Counted from the stretch's first letter, positions 7,473 through 13,015 are shown. The stretch: DNA of 13,015 bases from Burkholderiales bacterium RIFCSPHIGHO2_12_FULL_61_11 (GCA_001770785.1 MERZ01000261.1:32592-45606), one strand, 5' to 3'. Numbers and translations are program-made. The notes: a model not told the origin generated them from the letters alone.

Positions 7473-8825
7473 ATGGACCTCCTGCTCATTGTTTTTTTGA
7501 CCCTGCTCAACGGTGTTTTTGCCATGTCCGAGCTGGCCCTCGCTTCCAGCCGCAAGGCCCGGCTCAACGCCATGGCTGAATCGGGGGACAAGGGCGCGCA
7601 TGCGGCGCTGGGATTGCTCGAAAACCCGACGCAATTCCTGTCATCGGTGCAGGTCGGCATTACCTCCATCGGCATGCTCAACGGCATTATTGGCGAGGCG
7701 GCTTTCAGTGGCAGCCTGTCGGTCTGGATACAAGGCCTGGGCGCGTTACCGCGTGCCGCCGACATTTCCGCCACGGCGATTGTGGTCACGGTCATTACCT
7801 TCATTACCATCGTGTTTGGCGAGCTGGTGCCCAAGCGCATCGGCCAGATTTATCCCGAAACCGTGGCGCGGCTGGTCGCGCGGCCCATGATGTGGGTCGC
7901 CAGTGCTACCAAGCCATTTGTCAGACTGCTCTCCCTCAGCACCCATGCCATGCTCAAGCTGCTGCGCGTTGACAACGTCGCCAGCCGCGCCGTCACCGAA
8001 GAGGAAATTTCCGCCAGCCTGGACGAGGGCCTGCAGGCCGGGCTGATCGAAGCGCACGAGCACCGGATGGTGCAAAACGTGTTTTTGCTCGACGAGCGCC
8101 TGTTGACCTCGCTGATGCTGCCGCGCTCCGACATCGAATGGCTCGATGCGTCCGATACGGTGGCCCAGGCCATCGACAAGGCAGGCACCACCGGCCACTC
8201 GTGGTACCCGGTTTGCCGGGGCAGCCTCGACGATGTCGTGGGCGTTGTCAATGTGGCCAAGCTGCTCGCCCTGCGCGGCCAGATTCAAACTGCGCCCGCA
8301 GGCCCGGACGCGGGCGCGGGCGCAACGCCTTCGGTGACAGACCGCATTGGCGTGTATGCCGTGCCGGCCGTGTTCGTACCCGAAACACTGACCGGCATGG
8401 AACTGCTCGACCAGTTGCGCGCCCAGTCCACCCGCATCGTGTTGGTGGTCGATGAATACGGCGTGGTGCAGGGGCTGATGACGCCGCTGGACATGCTCGA
8501 AGCCATCACCGGCGAGTTGCAGCCCCATGCCCAGGTCGACGCCTGGGCGACCCGGCGCGGCGACGGCAGCTGGCTGATTGACGGCGTCATGCCGGTGTCC
8601 GAACTCAAGGCCCGGCTCAACATCCGGGAGCTGCCGGAGGAGGATAGGGGCCGCTACTACACCGTGGCGGGTCTGCTGCAAAGCGTGGCGGGCCGCTTGC
8701 TAAAAACCGGCGAACAGGTCGAATGCGCGGGCTGGCGCTTTGAGGTGCTTGACCTGGACGGCAAGCGCATCGACAAAGTTCTCGCCACCGAAAAAAGCGC
8801 CCTTGTGGCTGCCCCAACCGATTAG
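7473..8825 (+). CDS. CorC/HlyC-type membrane protein (CNNM, CBS pair, CorC C-terminal domain)
   Basis: With the start at 7473 this is a 450-residue protein of the hemolysin/CorC group (UPF0053). Domains in order: an N-terminal CNNM (DUF21) membrane domain to about residue 190 beginning MDLLLIVFLTLLNGVFAMSE, with the basic SSRKARL after the first helix; a CBS pair (about 214-265 and 300-350, with VVDEYGVVQGLMTPLDMLEAI in the second); and a CorC_HlyC domain (about 358-440, SWLIDGVMPVSELKARL). Relatives are linked to Mg2+/Co2+ export or resistance; CBS pairs bind adenyl nucleotides. An ATG at 7446 would add nine residues and overlap the apaH start codon. I prefer 7473 because relatives begin at the MDLLL position. 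Neither start has a clear ribosome-binding site. 'Hemolysin' is a historical name and lytic activity should not be assumed. Confidence 0.9.
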   Translation: MDLLLIVFLTLLNGVFAMSELALASSRKARLNAMAESGDKGAHAALGLLENPTQFLSSVQVGITSIGMLNGIIGEAAFSGSLSVWIQGLGALPRAADISATAIVVTVITFITIVFGELVPKRIGQIYPETVARLVARPMMWVASATKPFVRLLSLSTHAMLKLLRVDNVASRAVTEEEISASLDEGLQAGLIEAHEHRMVQNVFLLDERLLTSLMLPRSDIEWLDASDTVAQAIDKAGTTGHSWYPVCRGSLDDVVGVVNVAKLLALRGQIQTAPAGPDAGAGATPSVTDRIGVYAVPAVFVPETLTGMELLDQLRAQSTRIVLVVDEYGVVQGLMTPLDMLEAITGELQPHAQVDAWATRRGDGSWLIDGVMPVSELKARLNIRELPEEDRGRYYTVAGLLQSVAGRLLKTGEQVECAGWRFEVLDLDGKRIDKVLATEKSALVAAPTD

Positions 8826-8838
8826 GCCGGGCCGTTTG

Positions 8839-8856
8839 TCCCTTTTGCGAAAGGGA
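8839..8856. other. Perfect 7-bp hairpin after the CBS protein gene
   Basis: TCCCTTT (8839-8845) pairs perfectly with AAAGGGA (8850-8856) around a TGCG tetraloop, 14 bases after the stop. No T run follows, so it does not fit a classical intrinsic terminator. It may be a 3' stability hairpin or a terminator relying on other signals. Confidence 0.4.
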
Positions 8857-8884
8857 TCGGGAATTGCTACCAAGGTTTTGATGT

Positions 8885-8912
8885 TTGTGACTGTCTTATC
8901 TACTGCTAAAAT
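8885..8912 (+). promoter_or_regulatory. Promoter-like element upstream of the uppS remnant and rfbA
   Basis: TTGTGA (8885-8890), 16 bases and TAAAAT (8907-8912) lie within an AT-rich patch of an otherwise GC-rich window, pointing toward rfbA. This is the best sigma-70-like match I see in the window. If active it would give a leader of about 420 bases before rfbA, including the micro-ORF and the uppS fragment. Confidence 0.42.
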
Positions 8913-8983
8913 TTATGTTTGGATAGAAGCATCAGGCGGGCTACTGGATCCCGGTGCCCGTAGTCAGTAAGGAGTTGCCATAG

Positions 8984-9052
8984 GTGCGTAAAAACCCGGC
9001 AACCAGGCACAGGGATGATTTTTTGAAGATTTTGAAGGTGAGAGGGCGCTGA
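8984..9052 (+). CDS. Possible 22-residue micro-ORF with strong ribosome-binding site
   Basis: AAGGAG at 8969-8974 is one of the two best ribosome-binding sequences in the window and stands 9 bases before a GTG at 8984. The frame encodes a very basic peptide (begins MRKNPATRHRDDFLK) and ends TGA at 9050-9052, overlapping an ATG (TGATG) that opens the frame of part of the uppS remnant. No family is recognisable. It could be a leader peptide, the stub of a lost gene, or the tail of a broken one. Confidence 0.25.
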   Translation: MRKNPATRHRDDFLKILKVRGR

Positions 9053-9091
9053 TGCGGCCGACCACCGCACTTGGCTGTCTGGCGTGTGTTC

Positions 9092-9270
9092 ATGGAAGTT
9101 GTTCAGTTCCCGCCGTCAAATCCGTCCCCCCAGCATATTGCCATCATCATGGACGGCAATGTCGATGGGCGAATCAACGCCCTATGCCCAACGCTTTTGG
9201 CCATGCCAGTGGCGCGCGGCGCATGCGCAGCATGGTGTGCTGAAACCCGCTGGGCCTATGTAAAGATACT
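9092..9270 (+). pseudogene. uppS: N-terminal fragment of undecaprenyl pyrophosphate synthase, frameshifted
   Basis: From 9131 the frame encodes PQHIAIIMDGN, the hallmark N-terminal motif of cis-prenyltransferase UppS (catalytic Asp in MDGN). The next family residues, GRWANQR, continue in another frame: the glycine codon is reduced to GT at 9161-9162, a one-base deletion. That frame runs through PNAFGH to RRMRSMV, then the similarity shifts frame again near 9235-9238 to CAETRWAYVK, where UppS has a CAERGV-YLT-like sequence. Similarity ends by about 9270, so only the first quarter of a roughly 240-residue enzyme remains. The ATG at 9092 is a possible old start. UppS makes the C55 lipid carrier for peptidoglycan and O-antigen, so an intact copy must exist elsewhere in the genome. 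This one cannot make enzyme. Confidence 0.75.
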
Positions 9271-9284
9271 CGCTAGCCTTTTCC

Positions 9285-9301
9285 AGCTTGTGTTGCAAGC
9301 T
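9285..9301. repeat. 6-bp inverted repeat just upstream of rfbA
   Basis: AGCTTG (9285-9290) and CAAGCT (9296-9301) are perfect inverted copies around TGTTG, followed at once by an AT-rich run containing TATAAA. It lies 40 bases before the rfbA start. It could be an operator overlapping a -10-like box, or a decayed intergenic repeat. No good -35 box is at the right distance. Confidence 0.3.
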
Positions 9302-9341
9302 ATAAAAATCAGAGCAACCTAAATAACAGGAAGGAAGAGAC

Positions 9342-10214
9342 ATGACCTCACGCAAAGGCATCATCCTCGCAGGGGGCTCGGGCAGTCGTCTGCACCCGGC
9401 TACCCTGGCCATCAGCAAGCAACTGCTGCCGGTGTATGACAAGCCCATGATTTATTACCCGCTCAGCACCCTGATGCTGGCCGGGATGCGCGATGTGCTC
9501 ATCATCAGCACGCCGCAAGACACCCCCCGTTTTGAACAACTGCTGGGCGACGGAAGCCAGTGGGGCATGAACCTGCAATATGCTGTGCAGCCAAAGCCGG
9601 AAGGCCTGGCGCAGGCATTCATCATTGGCCGCGATTTTGTGGCGAACCAGCCCAGCGCACTGGTGCTGGGCGACAACATTTTTTACGGTCATGATTTGGT
9701 CAAGCAACTGGCCAGTGCCAGCGCCCGCCCCACTGGTGCCAGCGTCTTTGCCTACCATGTGCACGATCCTGAACGGTATGGCGTGGTGGCGTTTGATGCC
9801 CGGCAGCGCGCCATCAGCATTGAAGAAAAGCCCAGCCAGCCCAAGAGTCACTACGCGGTCACGGGCCTGTATTTTTATGACAGCCAGGTGTGTGACATTG
9901 CGGCCGATATCCAGCCCTCGGCACGGGGCGAGCTTGAAATCACCGATGTGAACCGGCGCTATCTGGAACTGGGCCAGCTGAATGTGGAAATCATGGGCCG
10001 GGGCTACGCCTGGCTGGACACCGGCACCCACGACAGCCTGCTGGAAGCCGCCAGCTTCATTGCCACGCTGCAAAAGCGCCAAGGCCTGCAGGTGAGCTGC
10101 CCCGAAGAGATTGCCTTTGCCCAGAAATGGATTGACGCCGCCCAGATGCAAAAGCTGGCGGCACCGCTGGCCAAGAATGGCTATGGCAAGTATTTGCTTG
10201 GCCTCATCAAATAA
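9342..10214 (+). CDS. rfbA: Glucose-1-phosphate thymidylyltransferase (RmlA)
   Basis: A 290-residue RmlA, full length for the family. It joins dTTP and glucose-1-phosphate to give dTDP-glucose, the first step of dTDP-L-rhamnose synthesis for O-antigen or other surface glycans. The nucleotide-binding loop is [20 protein letters not shown] (residues 9-28), with Ser where many relatives have Thr in GSGTR, and K26 positioned for catalysis. [17 protein letters not shown] follows, then [10 protein letters not shown] with the metal-binding D111, IEEKP, and a [13 protein letters not shown] stretch near 225. The ribosome-binding site AGGAAGG lies just before the ATG. The stop codon lies inside the 8-base duplication made by the insertion sequence that follows, so the protein is unchanged. 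rfbC originally followed after 11 bases. Confidence 0.96.
   Translation: MTSRKGIILAGGSGSRLHPATLAISKQLLPVYDKPMIYYPLSTLMLAGMRDVLIISTPQDTPRFEQLLGDGSQWGMNLQYAVQPKPEGLAQAFIIGRDFVANQPSALVLGDNIFYGHDLVKQLASASARPTGASVFAYHVHDPERYGVVAFDARQRAISIEEKPSQPKSHYAVTGLYFYDSQVCDIAADIQPSARGELEITDVNRRYLELGQLNVEIMGRGYAWLDTGTHDSLLEAASFIATLQKRQGLQVSCPEEIAFAQKWIDAAQMQKLAAPLAKNGYGKYLLGLIK
10207..10214 (+). repeat. Left target-site duplication of the ISL3 element
   Basis: TCAAATAA, identical to 11528-11535 on the other side of the element. It comprises the last bases of rfbA (part of the Ile codon, Lys and the TAA stop). Eight bases is the usual duplication length for ISL3-family elements. Confidence 0.93.
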
Positions 10215-10238
10215 GGCTCTAATGAATTTCAAGTGGGT
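10215..10238 (+). repeat. Left terminal inverted repeat of the IS
   Basis: 24 bases starting GGCTCT and ending GTGGGT. They match the right end in 19 of 24 positions; mismatches are at repeat positions 7, 8, 13, 16 and 17. The transposase stop codon (10229-10231) lies inside it. Confidence 0.9.
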
Positions 10239-11464
10239 TGCCCAGCATGAGGGTTGATGGCGTGGAAGTCGAGCTTGCCGGCGATCAAGAAGATGACCGT
10301 CCTGATCGTTGCGATACGTGTGAACCCACGAGCACGGCGCTTGGATGCCTGGAACAAACCGTTGATGGCCTCCAGAAATCCATTAGTCTGGCGCGTCTGT
10401 GCCCAAGCCACGATCCCCTCGAGATGAGTGCGGATCATTTTGGCGACCTCCTTCATAGGCTCGACCTTGGAGCGCATCACGCAATTACACCAGTGCTCCA
10501 ACATGGCACGCACCACGTTGATCTGCTTGCGCTCCAGGATCTCCCGCAACTGCTCCTTGTAGGACCACGCTCGTGCCGTTCGTTTGACGGCCATCTTGGC
10601 AATCAGGGCATCCAGATCAGCGGCCGCCTCGGGTTTGAGTTTGGCGGTGTCTTTGAGCAAAGTCCAGCGCATGCCTTTGAGAGATTTGTCCGTTTTCTGC
10701 TCGATCCCGCGCATCTTGTCGACCGCCGTGCTGGCGTGTCCAATGATGTGAAACTTGTCAAACGTAATCCGAGCGTTGGGCAAATGTTTGGTGACCCCCG
10801 AGATGAAAGCGGGCGACATGTCGATGCTGGTTTGGGTGATGTTCCCTGCCGGGCAACCATGCTCCCCCAGGTAATCGGCCAACTGTCCAATGGTCTTGGC
10901 ATCGCGCCCTTCAGTCACGAACAAAACGCGTCTGGCATCCGCATCAGCGGCCAGGGTGACGTAGCTGTGGCCTCTGGCACGCGAGGTCTCATCAATGGCA
11001 AGTGCCGTGACATCCGAGTGATCAGCCAGGCCGCAGGCCATCTCCACATACTTTTCACACACCGCCAACACCCGGTGCGGCGACTCGCCCACAATGCGCG
11101 ACACAGCGGCAAACGGCATCTGTCCAGACAGCATCAGGATGAATGCCTCAAACAACAACGTGAAGCCATTGAGCCGTCCAGCAAAGTCAGGTTCGACCAG
11201 GCGCACCGAGCCGTTGGGCAACTTCACGCGAGGTGTGCGTACTTGCAGATGGCACTCGTGCTGAAAGAAGTTCAGGTGCCGGTAGGTCTTGGTCACCGTG
11301 TCATGCACCGGATGCGCACCCTCATGACCAGAGACCACAAAGCGACTGCCCACCTTGAAGTCGATCAGTACCGTCAAGGTCTTGGCGCCTTCATCAAACT
11401 CAACCGATGCAACAAACCACGGATCAGTGATCCCCAGGGCAGATTCAAACAGCTTGGCAGTCAT
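10229..11464 (-). CDS. tnpA: ISL3 family transposase
   Basis: A 411-residue DDE transposase counted from the ATG at 11462-11464; a TTG at 11479 would add five residues. Family landmarks: YRHLNFFQHECHLQVRTPRV in the N-terminal part, GFTLLFEAFILML, MPFAAVSRIVGES, then the catalytic region with AIDETS (D158), SIDMSPAFI (D215), ITFDKFHI (D236) and QTNGFLEAINGLFQ (E365), followed by a C-terminal ARGF...FLIAGKL. It catalyses cut-and-paste movement of the element. The length is normal (about 400-440). The N-terminal zinc ribbon expected in many ISL3 proteins lacks its cysteine pairs here; I recall relatives in proteobacteria that lack them too. No strong ribosome-binding site precedes the ATG, as is common for transposases. 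The frame is intact. Confidence 0.93.
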   Translation of the reverse strand: MTAKLFESALGITDPWFVASVEFDEGAKTLTVLIDFKVGSRFVVSGHEGAHPVHDTVTKTYRHLNFFQHECHLQVRTPRVKLPNGSVRLVEPDFAGRLNGFTLLFEAFILMLSGQMPFAAVSRIVGESPHRVLAVCEKYVEMACGLADHSDVTALAIDETSRARGHSYVTLAADADARRVLFVTEGRDAKTIGQLADYLGEHGCPAGNITQTSIDMSPAFISGVTKHLPNARITFDKFHIIGHASTAVDKMRGIEQKTDKSLKGMRWTLLKDTAKLKPEAAADLDALIAKMAVKRTARAWSYKEQLREILERKQINVVRAMLEHWCNCVMRSKVEPMKEVAKMIRTHLEGIVAWAQTRQTNGFLEAINGLFQASKRRARGFTRIATIRTVIFLIAGKLDFHAINPHAGQPT

Positions 11465-11503
11465 GGATTGGTTGTTCAAGGTTGATCACAATGGCCAAAG
11501 CTT

Positions 11504-11527
11504 ACCCACTCAAATTTCAAGAGAGCC
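11504..11527 (-). repeat. Right terminal inverted repeat of the IS
   Basis: Read inward on the minus strand it begins GGCTCT and ends GTGGGT, pairing with the left end at 19 of 24 positions. The transposase start lies 40 bases inside. Confidence 0.9.
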
Positions 11528-11535
11528 TCAAATAA
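11528..11535 (+). repeat. Right target-site duplication of the ISL3 element
   Basis: TCAAATAA, the second copy of the 8-base target. Joining 10214 to 11536 rebuilds the pre-insertion sequence, in which the rfbA stop is followed by 11 bases and the rfbC ATG. Confidence 0.93.
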
Positions 11536-11546
11536 GCACACATTCC

Positions 11547-12098
11547 ATGCCCTACACCGTCATCCCCACTGCCCTGCCAGACGTGCTGATTCTCGAACCC
11601 AAGGTGTTTGGCGACGACCGGGGTTTCTTTTTTGAAAGCTTCAACCAGCGCGACTTTGCCCAAGCCACCGGGCTGGACGTGCAGTTTGTGCAAGACAACC
11701 ACAGCCGCTCTGTCAAGGGCGTTTTGCGGGGCCTACATTACCAGATTGAGCACCCCCAGGGCAAGCTGGTGCGGGTGACGCAGGGCGAAGTGTTTGACGT
11801 GGTGGTTGACCTGCGCCGCAGCTCACCCCGGTTTGGAAAATGGGAGGGAGTGCTGCTGTCAGCCGACAACCGTCGCCAATTGTGGATTCCGCCCGGTTTT
11901 GCCCACGGCTTTGTGGTGACCAGCGACTCGGCCGAGTTTTTGTACAAGACCACCGACTACTGGTATCCCGAGTTTGAGCGCAGTTTGCTCTGGAACGACC
12001 CGGCCGTGGGCGTGCAGTGGCCCTTGCAGGCCCAGCCGCAACTGGCGGCCAAGGATGCGGCGGGTGCACGGCTGGCCGAGGCGCAAGTATTTGACTGA
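11547..12098 (+). CDS. rfbC: dTDP-4-dehydrorhamnose 3,5-epimerase (RmlC)
   Basis: A 183-residue cupin enzyme, full length. It epimerises C3 and C5 of dTDP-4-keto-6-deoxyglucose, the third step to dTDP-L-rhamnose. Visible family motifs: GDDRGFFFESFNQRDF (22-37), QDNHSRS.KGVLRGLHYQ with the catalytic base H64 and the substrate-binding K73 region HPQGKLVRV, VFDVVVDLR, WIPPGFAHGF, and TTDYWYP with the probable catalytic Y138. The ATG at 11547 is chosen because MPYTVIPTALPDVLILEPKV is the normal family start. The same frame stays open for 64 codons into the insertion sequence, but that stretch is antisense to the transposase. No ribosome-binding site precedes it; before the insertion it may have relied on coupling to rfbA. 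Its expression is now probably changed by the IS. Confidence 0.95.
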   Translation: MPYTVIPTALPDVLILEPKVFGDDRGFFFESFNQRDFAQATGLDVQFVQDNHSRSVKGVLRGLHYQIEHPQGKLVRVTQGEVFDVVVDLRRSSPRFGKWEGVLLSADNRRQLWIPPGFAHGFVVTSDSAEFLYKTTDYWYPEFERSLLWNDPAVGVQWPLQAQPQLAAKDAAGARLAEAQVFD

Positions 12099-12133
12099 AC
12101 CCCACGCCTGGCGGATGTGGGCAGCGCGCTTGC

Positions 12134-12748
12134 TCAAACTTTGACCAGTTGCAACAGTTTTCCGAGCGCGTGGTCGTGTATGCCTAGGGTGCGCAGCTTG
12201 TCGTAGGTCAGCTGGGCGTAGTCGCGGGTCGTGCCGTAGCGCCCGCAGGCGCTTGAGAAAATCTGCCGGTAGCGATCTTCAGAGAGCACTCCGGTGTGGC
12301 TGGGGCTGCGTTTTGAAAGCGTGAAGGCCAGCGCCCTGACATCGCCCTGCGCGCTCTGGCAGCGCAGCCATTTTGGATCGTACACGCCGTTGGGCATTTC
12401 CCGTGCCCACAGCTGGGGCAGTGCGGCAGCCACCTGGCCTTGAGGCAGTCGAAACACCACGCCTTTGCAACTGCCGCCGGGCAGCAGACCAAACACCAGG
12501 CCCGGGCATTGCGGCGTGCCCCGGTTCAGGTTGCTCCACATTTTGAGCGCGCGATGGTAGCCACCCAGGGTGGCAAAACGTTCTTCCGCAAAATCAATTT
12601 CGGGTCGCCAGATCAGCGAGGCGTAGCCAAAAATCCACAGATCGGTCTGGCCGCCCCATTCGCGCATGACGGCCTCGAGCATGAGCGCTGGATTGCGCGG
12701 TGAAAGGGGTGAAGCCGGTGATGGGGTCGGGATTACTGAATTTGCCAC
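12134..12748 (-). CDS. chaC: ChaC-like gamma-glutamylcyclotransferase
   Basis: Up to 204 residues from a GTG at 12748. The core is a ChaC-type domain: LWIFGYASLIWRPE (residues about 37-50) contains the substrate-loop signature, followed by RALKMWS, RGTPQCPGLVFGLLPGG, and LWAREM..GVYDPKWL with the probable catalytic Glu at 117. ChaC enzymes open glutathione to 5-oxoproline and Cys-Gly in the cytosol. The N-terminal 22 residues are Pro/Ser-rich and not part of the domain, so the ATG at 12682 (182 residues) is an alternative start. The upstream sequence at 12749-12766 has no convincing ribosome-binding site for the GTG. The gene is convergent with rfbC (35-base gap) and divergent from the gene at the right edge (46-base gap). 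Confidence 0.87.
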   Translation of the reverse strand: MANSVIPTPSPASPLSPRNPALMLEAVMREWGGQTDLWIFGYASLIWRPEIDFAEERFATLGGYHRALKMWSNLNRGTPQCPGLVFGLLPGGSCKGVVFRLPQGQVAAALPQLWAREMPNGVYDPKWLRCQSAQGDVRALAFTLSKRSPSHTGVLSEDRYRQIFSSACGRYGTTRDYAQLTYDKLRTLGIHDHALGKLLQLVKV

Positions 12749-12794
12749 CTGCGCACTTTACAATGCGCTGAGTGTTTGTGACGGGAGTCGGGTC

Positions 12795-13015
12795 ATGTTA
12801 TTAGGCGACGATGGGGGCCGGCAGGGCAGGGTGGGGGTACTTGCCCTTGGCCTGGTGGCACTGCTTATTGCATTGGTCATTGGGGTTGCTTTTTACCAGC
12901 GCCAACCAGTCGCCCCTTCCATGACAGGCGTGATAGCGGCTCCCGCCGCGCCCGTGGCTTTGCCGCCGCCGCCAGAGGCCCCGGTGAGCGCCGCTCAGGC
13001 TGTGCAGGCGGCATC
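12795..13015 (+). CDS. Membrane-anchored protein with Pro/Ala-rich linker (partial, possibly OmpA family)
   Basis: The first 73 residues of a protein cut by the window end. A short hydrophilic start (MLLGDDGGRQGR) is followed by one hydrophobic segment (VGVLALGLVALLIALVIGVA, about residues 13-32), FYQRQP, and then a linker of Ala, Pro and Val (APVALPPPPEAPVSAAQ). This is the layout of a signal-anchored periplasmic protein. In Comamonadaceae such starts often lead into a C-terminal OmpA/MotB peptidoglycan-binding domain, but that part is outside the window, so the family is a guess. GGAG at 12783-12786 is well placed before the ATG. TACAAT at 12759-12764 could be the -10 box, without a clear -35 box. 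Confidence 0.65.
   Translation, partial: MLLGDDGGRQGRVGVLALGLVALLIALVIGVAFYQRQPVAPSMTGVIAAPAAPVALPPPPEAPVSAAQAVQAA

Larger units (their letters stand above)
8826..9341. other. 516-base stretch without an intact gene
   Basis: This gap between the CBS protein gene and rfbA is long for this compact window. It contains, left to right, a small perfect hairpin, a promoter-like pair of boxes, a strong ribosome-binding sequence with a 22-residue ORF, a frameshifted uppS fragment, and a short inverted repeat before rfbA. Base composition is more AT-rich at about 8865-8930 and 9010-9040 than in the flanking genes. I interpret it as a rearranged junction upstream of a surface-polysaccharide gene pair. 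Each piece is listed separately. Confidence 0.6.
10215..11527 (-). mobile_element. Complete ISL3-family insertion sequence, 1313 bp
   Basis: The element has one transposase gene on the minus strand and well-defined ends. Both tips begin GGCTCT, a typical ISL3-family tip, and are flanked by the identical 8-base duplication TCAAATAA. It sits exactly between the rfbA stop and the rfbC start, opposite in direction to both. The transposase stop lies within the left inverted repeat, so almost no non-coding DNA is carried. No passenger gene is present. All parts look intact, so it may still be mobile. The precise duplication with no mismatch suggests a fairly recent insertion. Confidence 0.93.

Noticed and set aside
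7448..7840. Upstream extension of the apaH frame by 131 codons on the minus strand
   Set aside because: It lies entirely antisense to the CBS-domain gene, lacks family similarity, and ApaH of normal length starts at 7447.
8935..8960. GGCGGGCTACTGG considered as an ops/JUMPstart element for RfaH control of polysaccharide genes
   Set aside because: It does not match the ops core GGCGGTAG, and the rest of the JUMPstart sequence is absent.
10238..11485. 415-codon open frame on the plus strand within the IS
   Set aside because: It mirrors the transposase gene almost end to end. Long antisense frames are common in GC-rich genes, and the translation looks like no protein family.
12101..12121. Hairpin CCCAC/GTGGG between rfbC and chaC, considered as a terminator
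   Set aside because: Five pairs with an 11-base loop and no T tract.
1..13015. CRISPR arrays, tRNA/rRNA genes, toxin-antitoxin pairs, defence modules
   Set aside because: No regular direct repeats, no clover-leaf or rRNA-like sequence, and no gene pair of the expected kind could be seen by reading both strands.

Overview
This is chromosomal DNA of a GC-rich betaproteobacterium, most likely a member of the Comamonadaceae (Polaromonas/Rhodoferax/Acidovorax type). I judge this from the gene repertoire and protein styles (AcnA tail, RhlE, YihY/BrkB, ApaH, RmlA, RmlC). No rRNA or other taxonomic marker is present, so the assignment is an inference. Most of the window is ordinary housekeeping and envelope DNA. 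I see no CRISPR array, no tRNA or rRNA gene, and no convincing undescribed defence or metabolic system.

Layout. Positions 1-1548 hold the 3' end of an aconitase gene overlapping by 4 bases (ATGA) with a flavin-dependent monooxygenase gene. Positions 1655-2720 hold a small single-pass membrane protein and, convergent to it, a DUF4136-like outer-membrane lipoprotein. Positions 2871-3746 encode a YpfJ-type membrane zinc metallopeptidase. Positions 3910-5406 encode the DEAD-box helicase RhlE, preceded by a possible 37-codon ORF whose stop abuts the rhlE start. Positions 5544-6494 encode a YihY/BrkB inner-membrane protein. On the minus strand 6599-7447 is apaH (Ap4A hydrolase), divergent from and nearly touching a CorC/HlyC-type CBS membrane protein gene (7473-8825).

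The most interesting part is 8826-12098. A 516-base stretch without an intact gene carries a good promoter-like sequence, a possible micro-ORF with a strong ribosome-binding site, and a frameshifted N-terminal fragment of undecaprenyl pyrophosphate synthase (uppS). Then comes a dTDP-rhamnose pair, rfbA (rmlA) and rfbC (rmlC), split by a complete ISL3-family insertion sequence (10215-11527, 1313 bp). Its 24-base terminal inverted repeats match at 19 positions, and its 8-base target duplication TCAAATAA is the last bases of rfbA including its stop codon. RmlA is therefore intact. rfbC, originally 11 bases downstream of rfbA, is now 1.3 kb away behind a transposase gene in the opposite direction. 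The partner genes rfbB and rfbD are not in the window.

The right end carries a ChaC-like gamma-glutamylcyclotransferase gene on the minus strand. Divergent from it is the start of a membrane-anchored protein with a proline/alanine-rich linker, cut by the window end.
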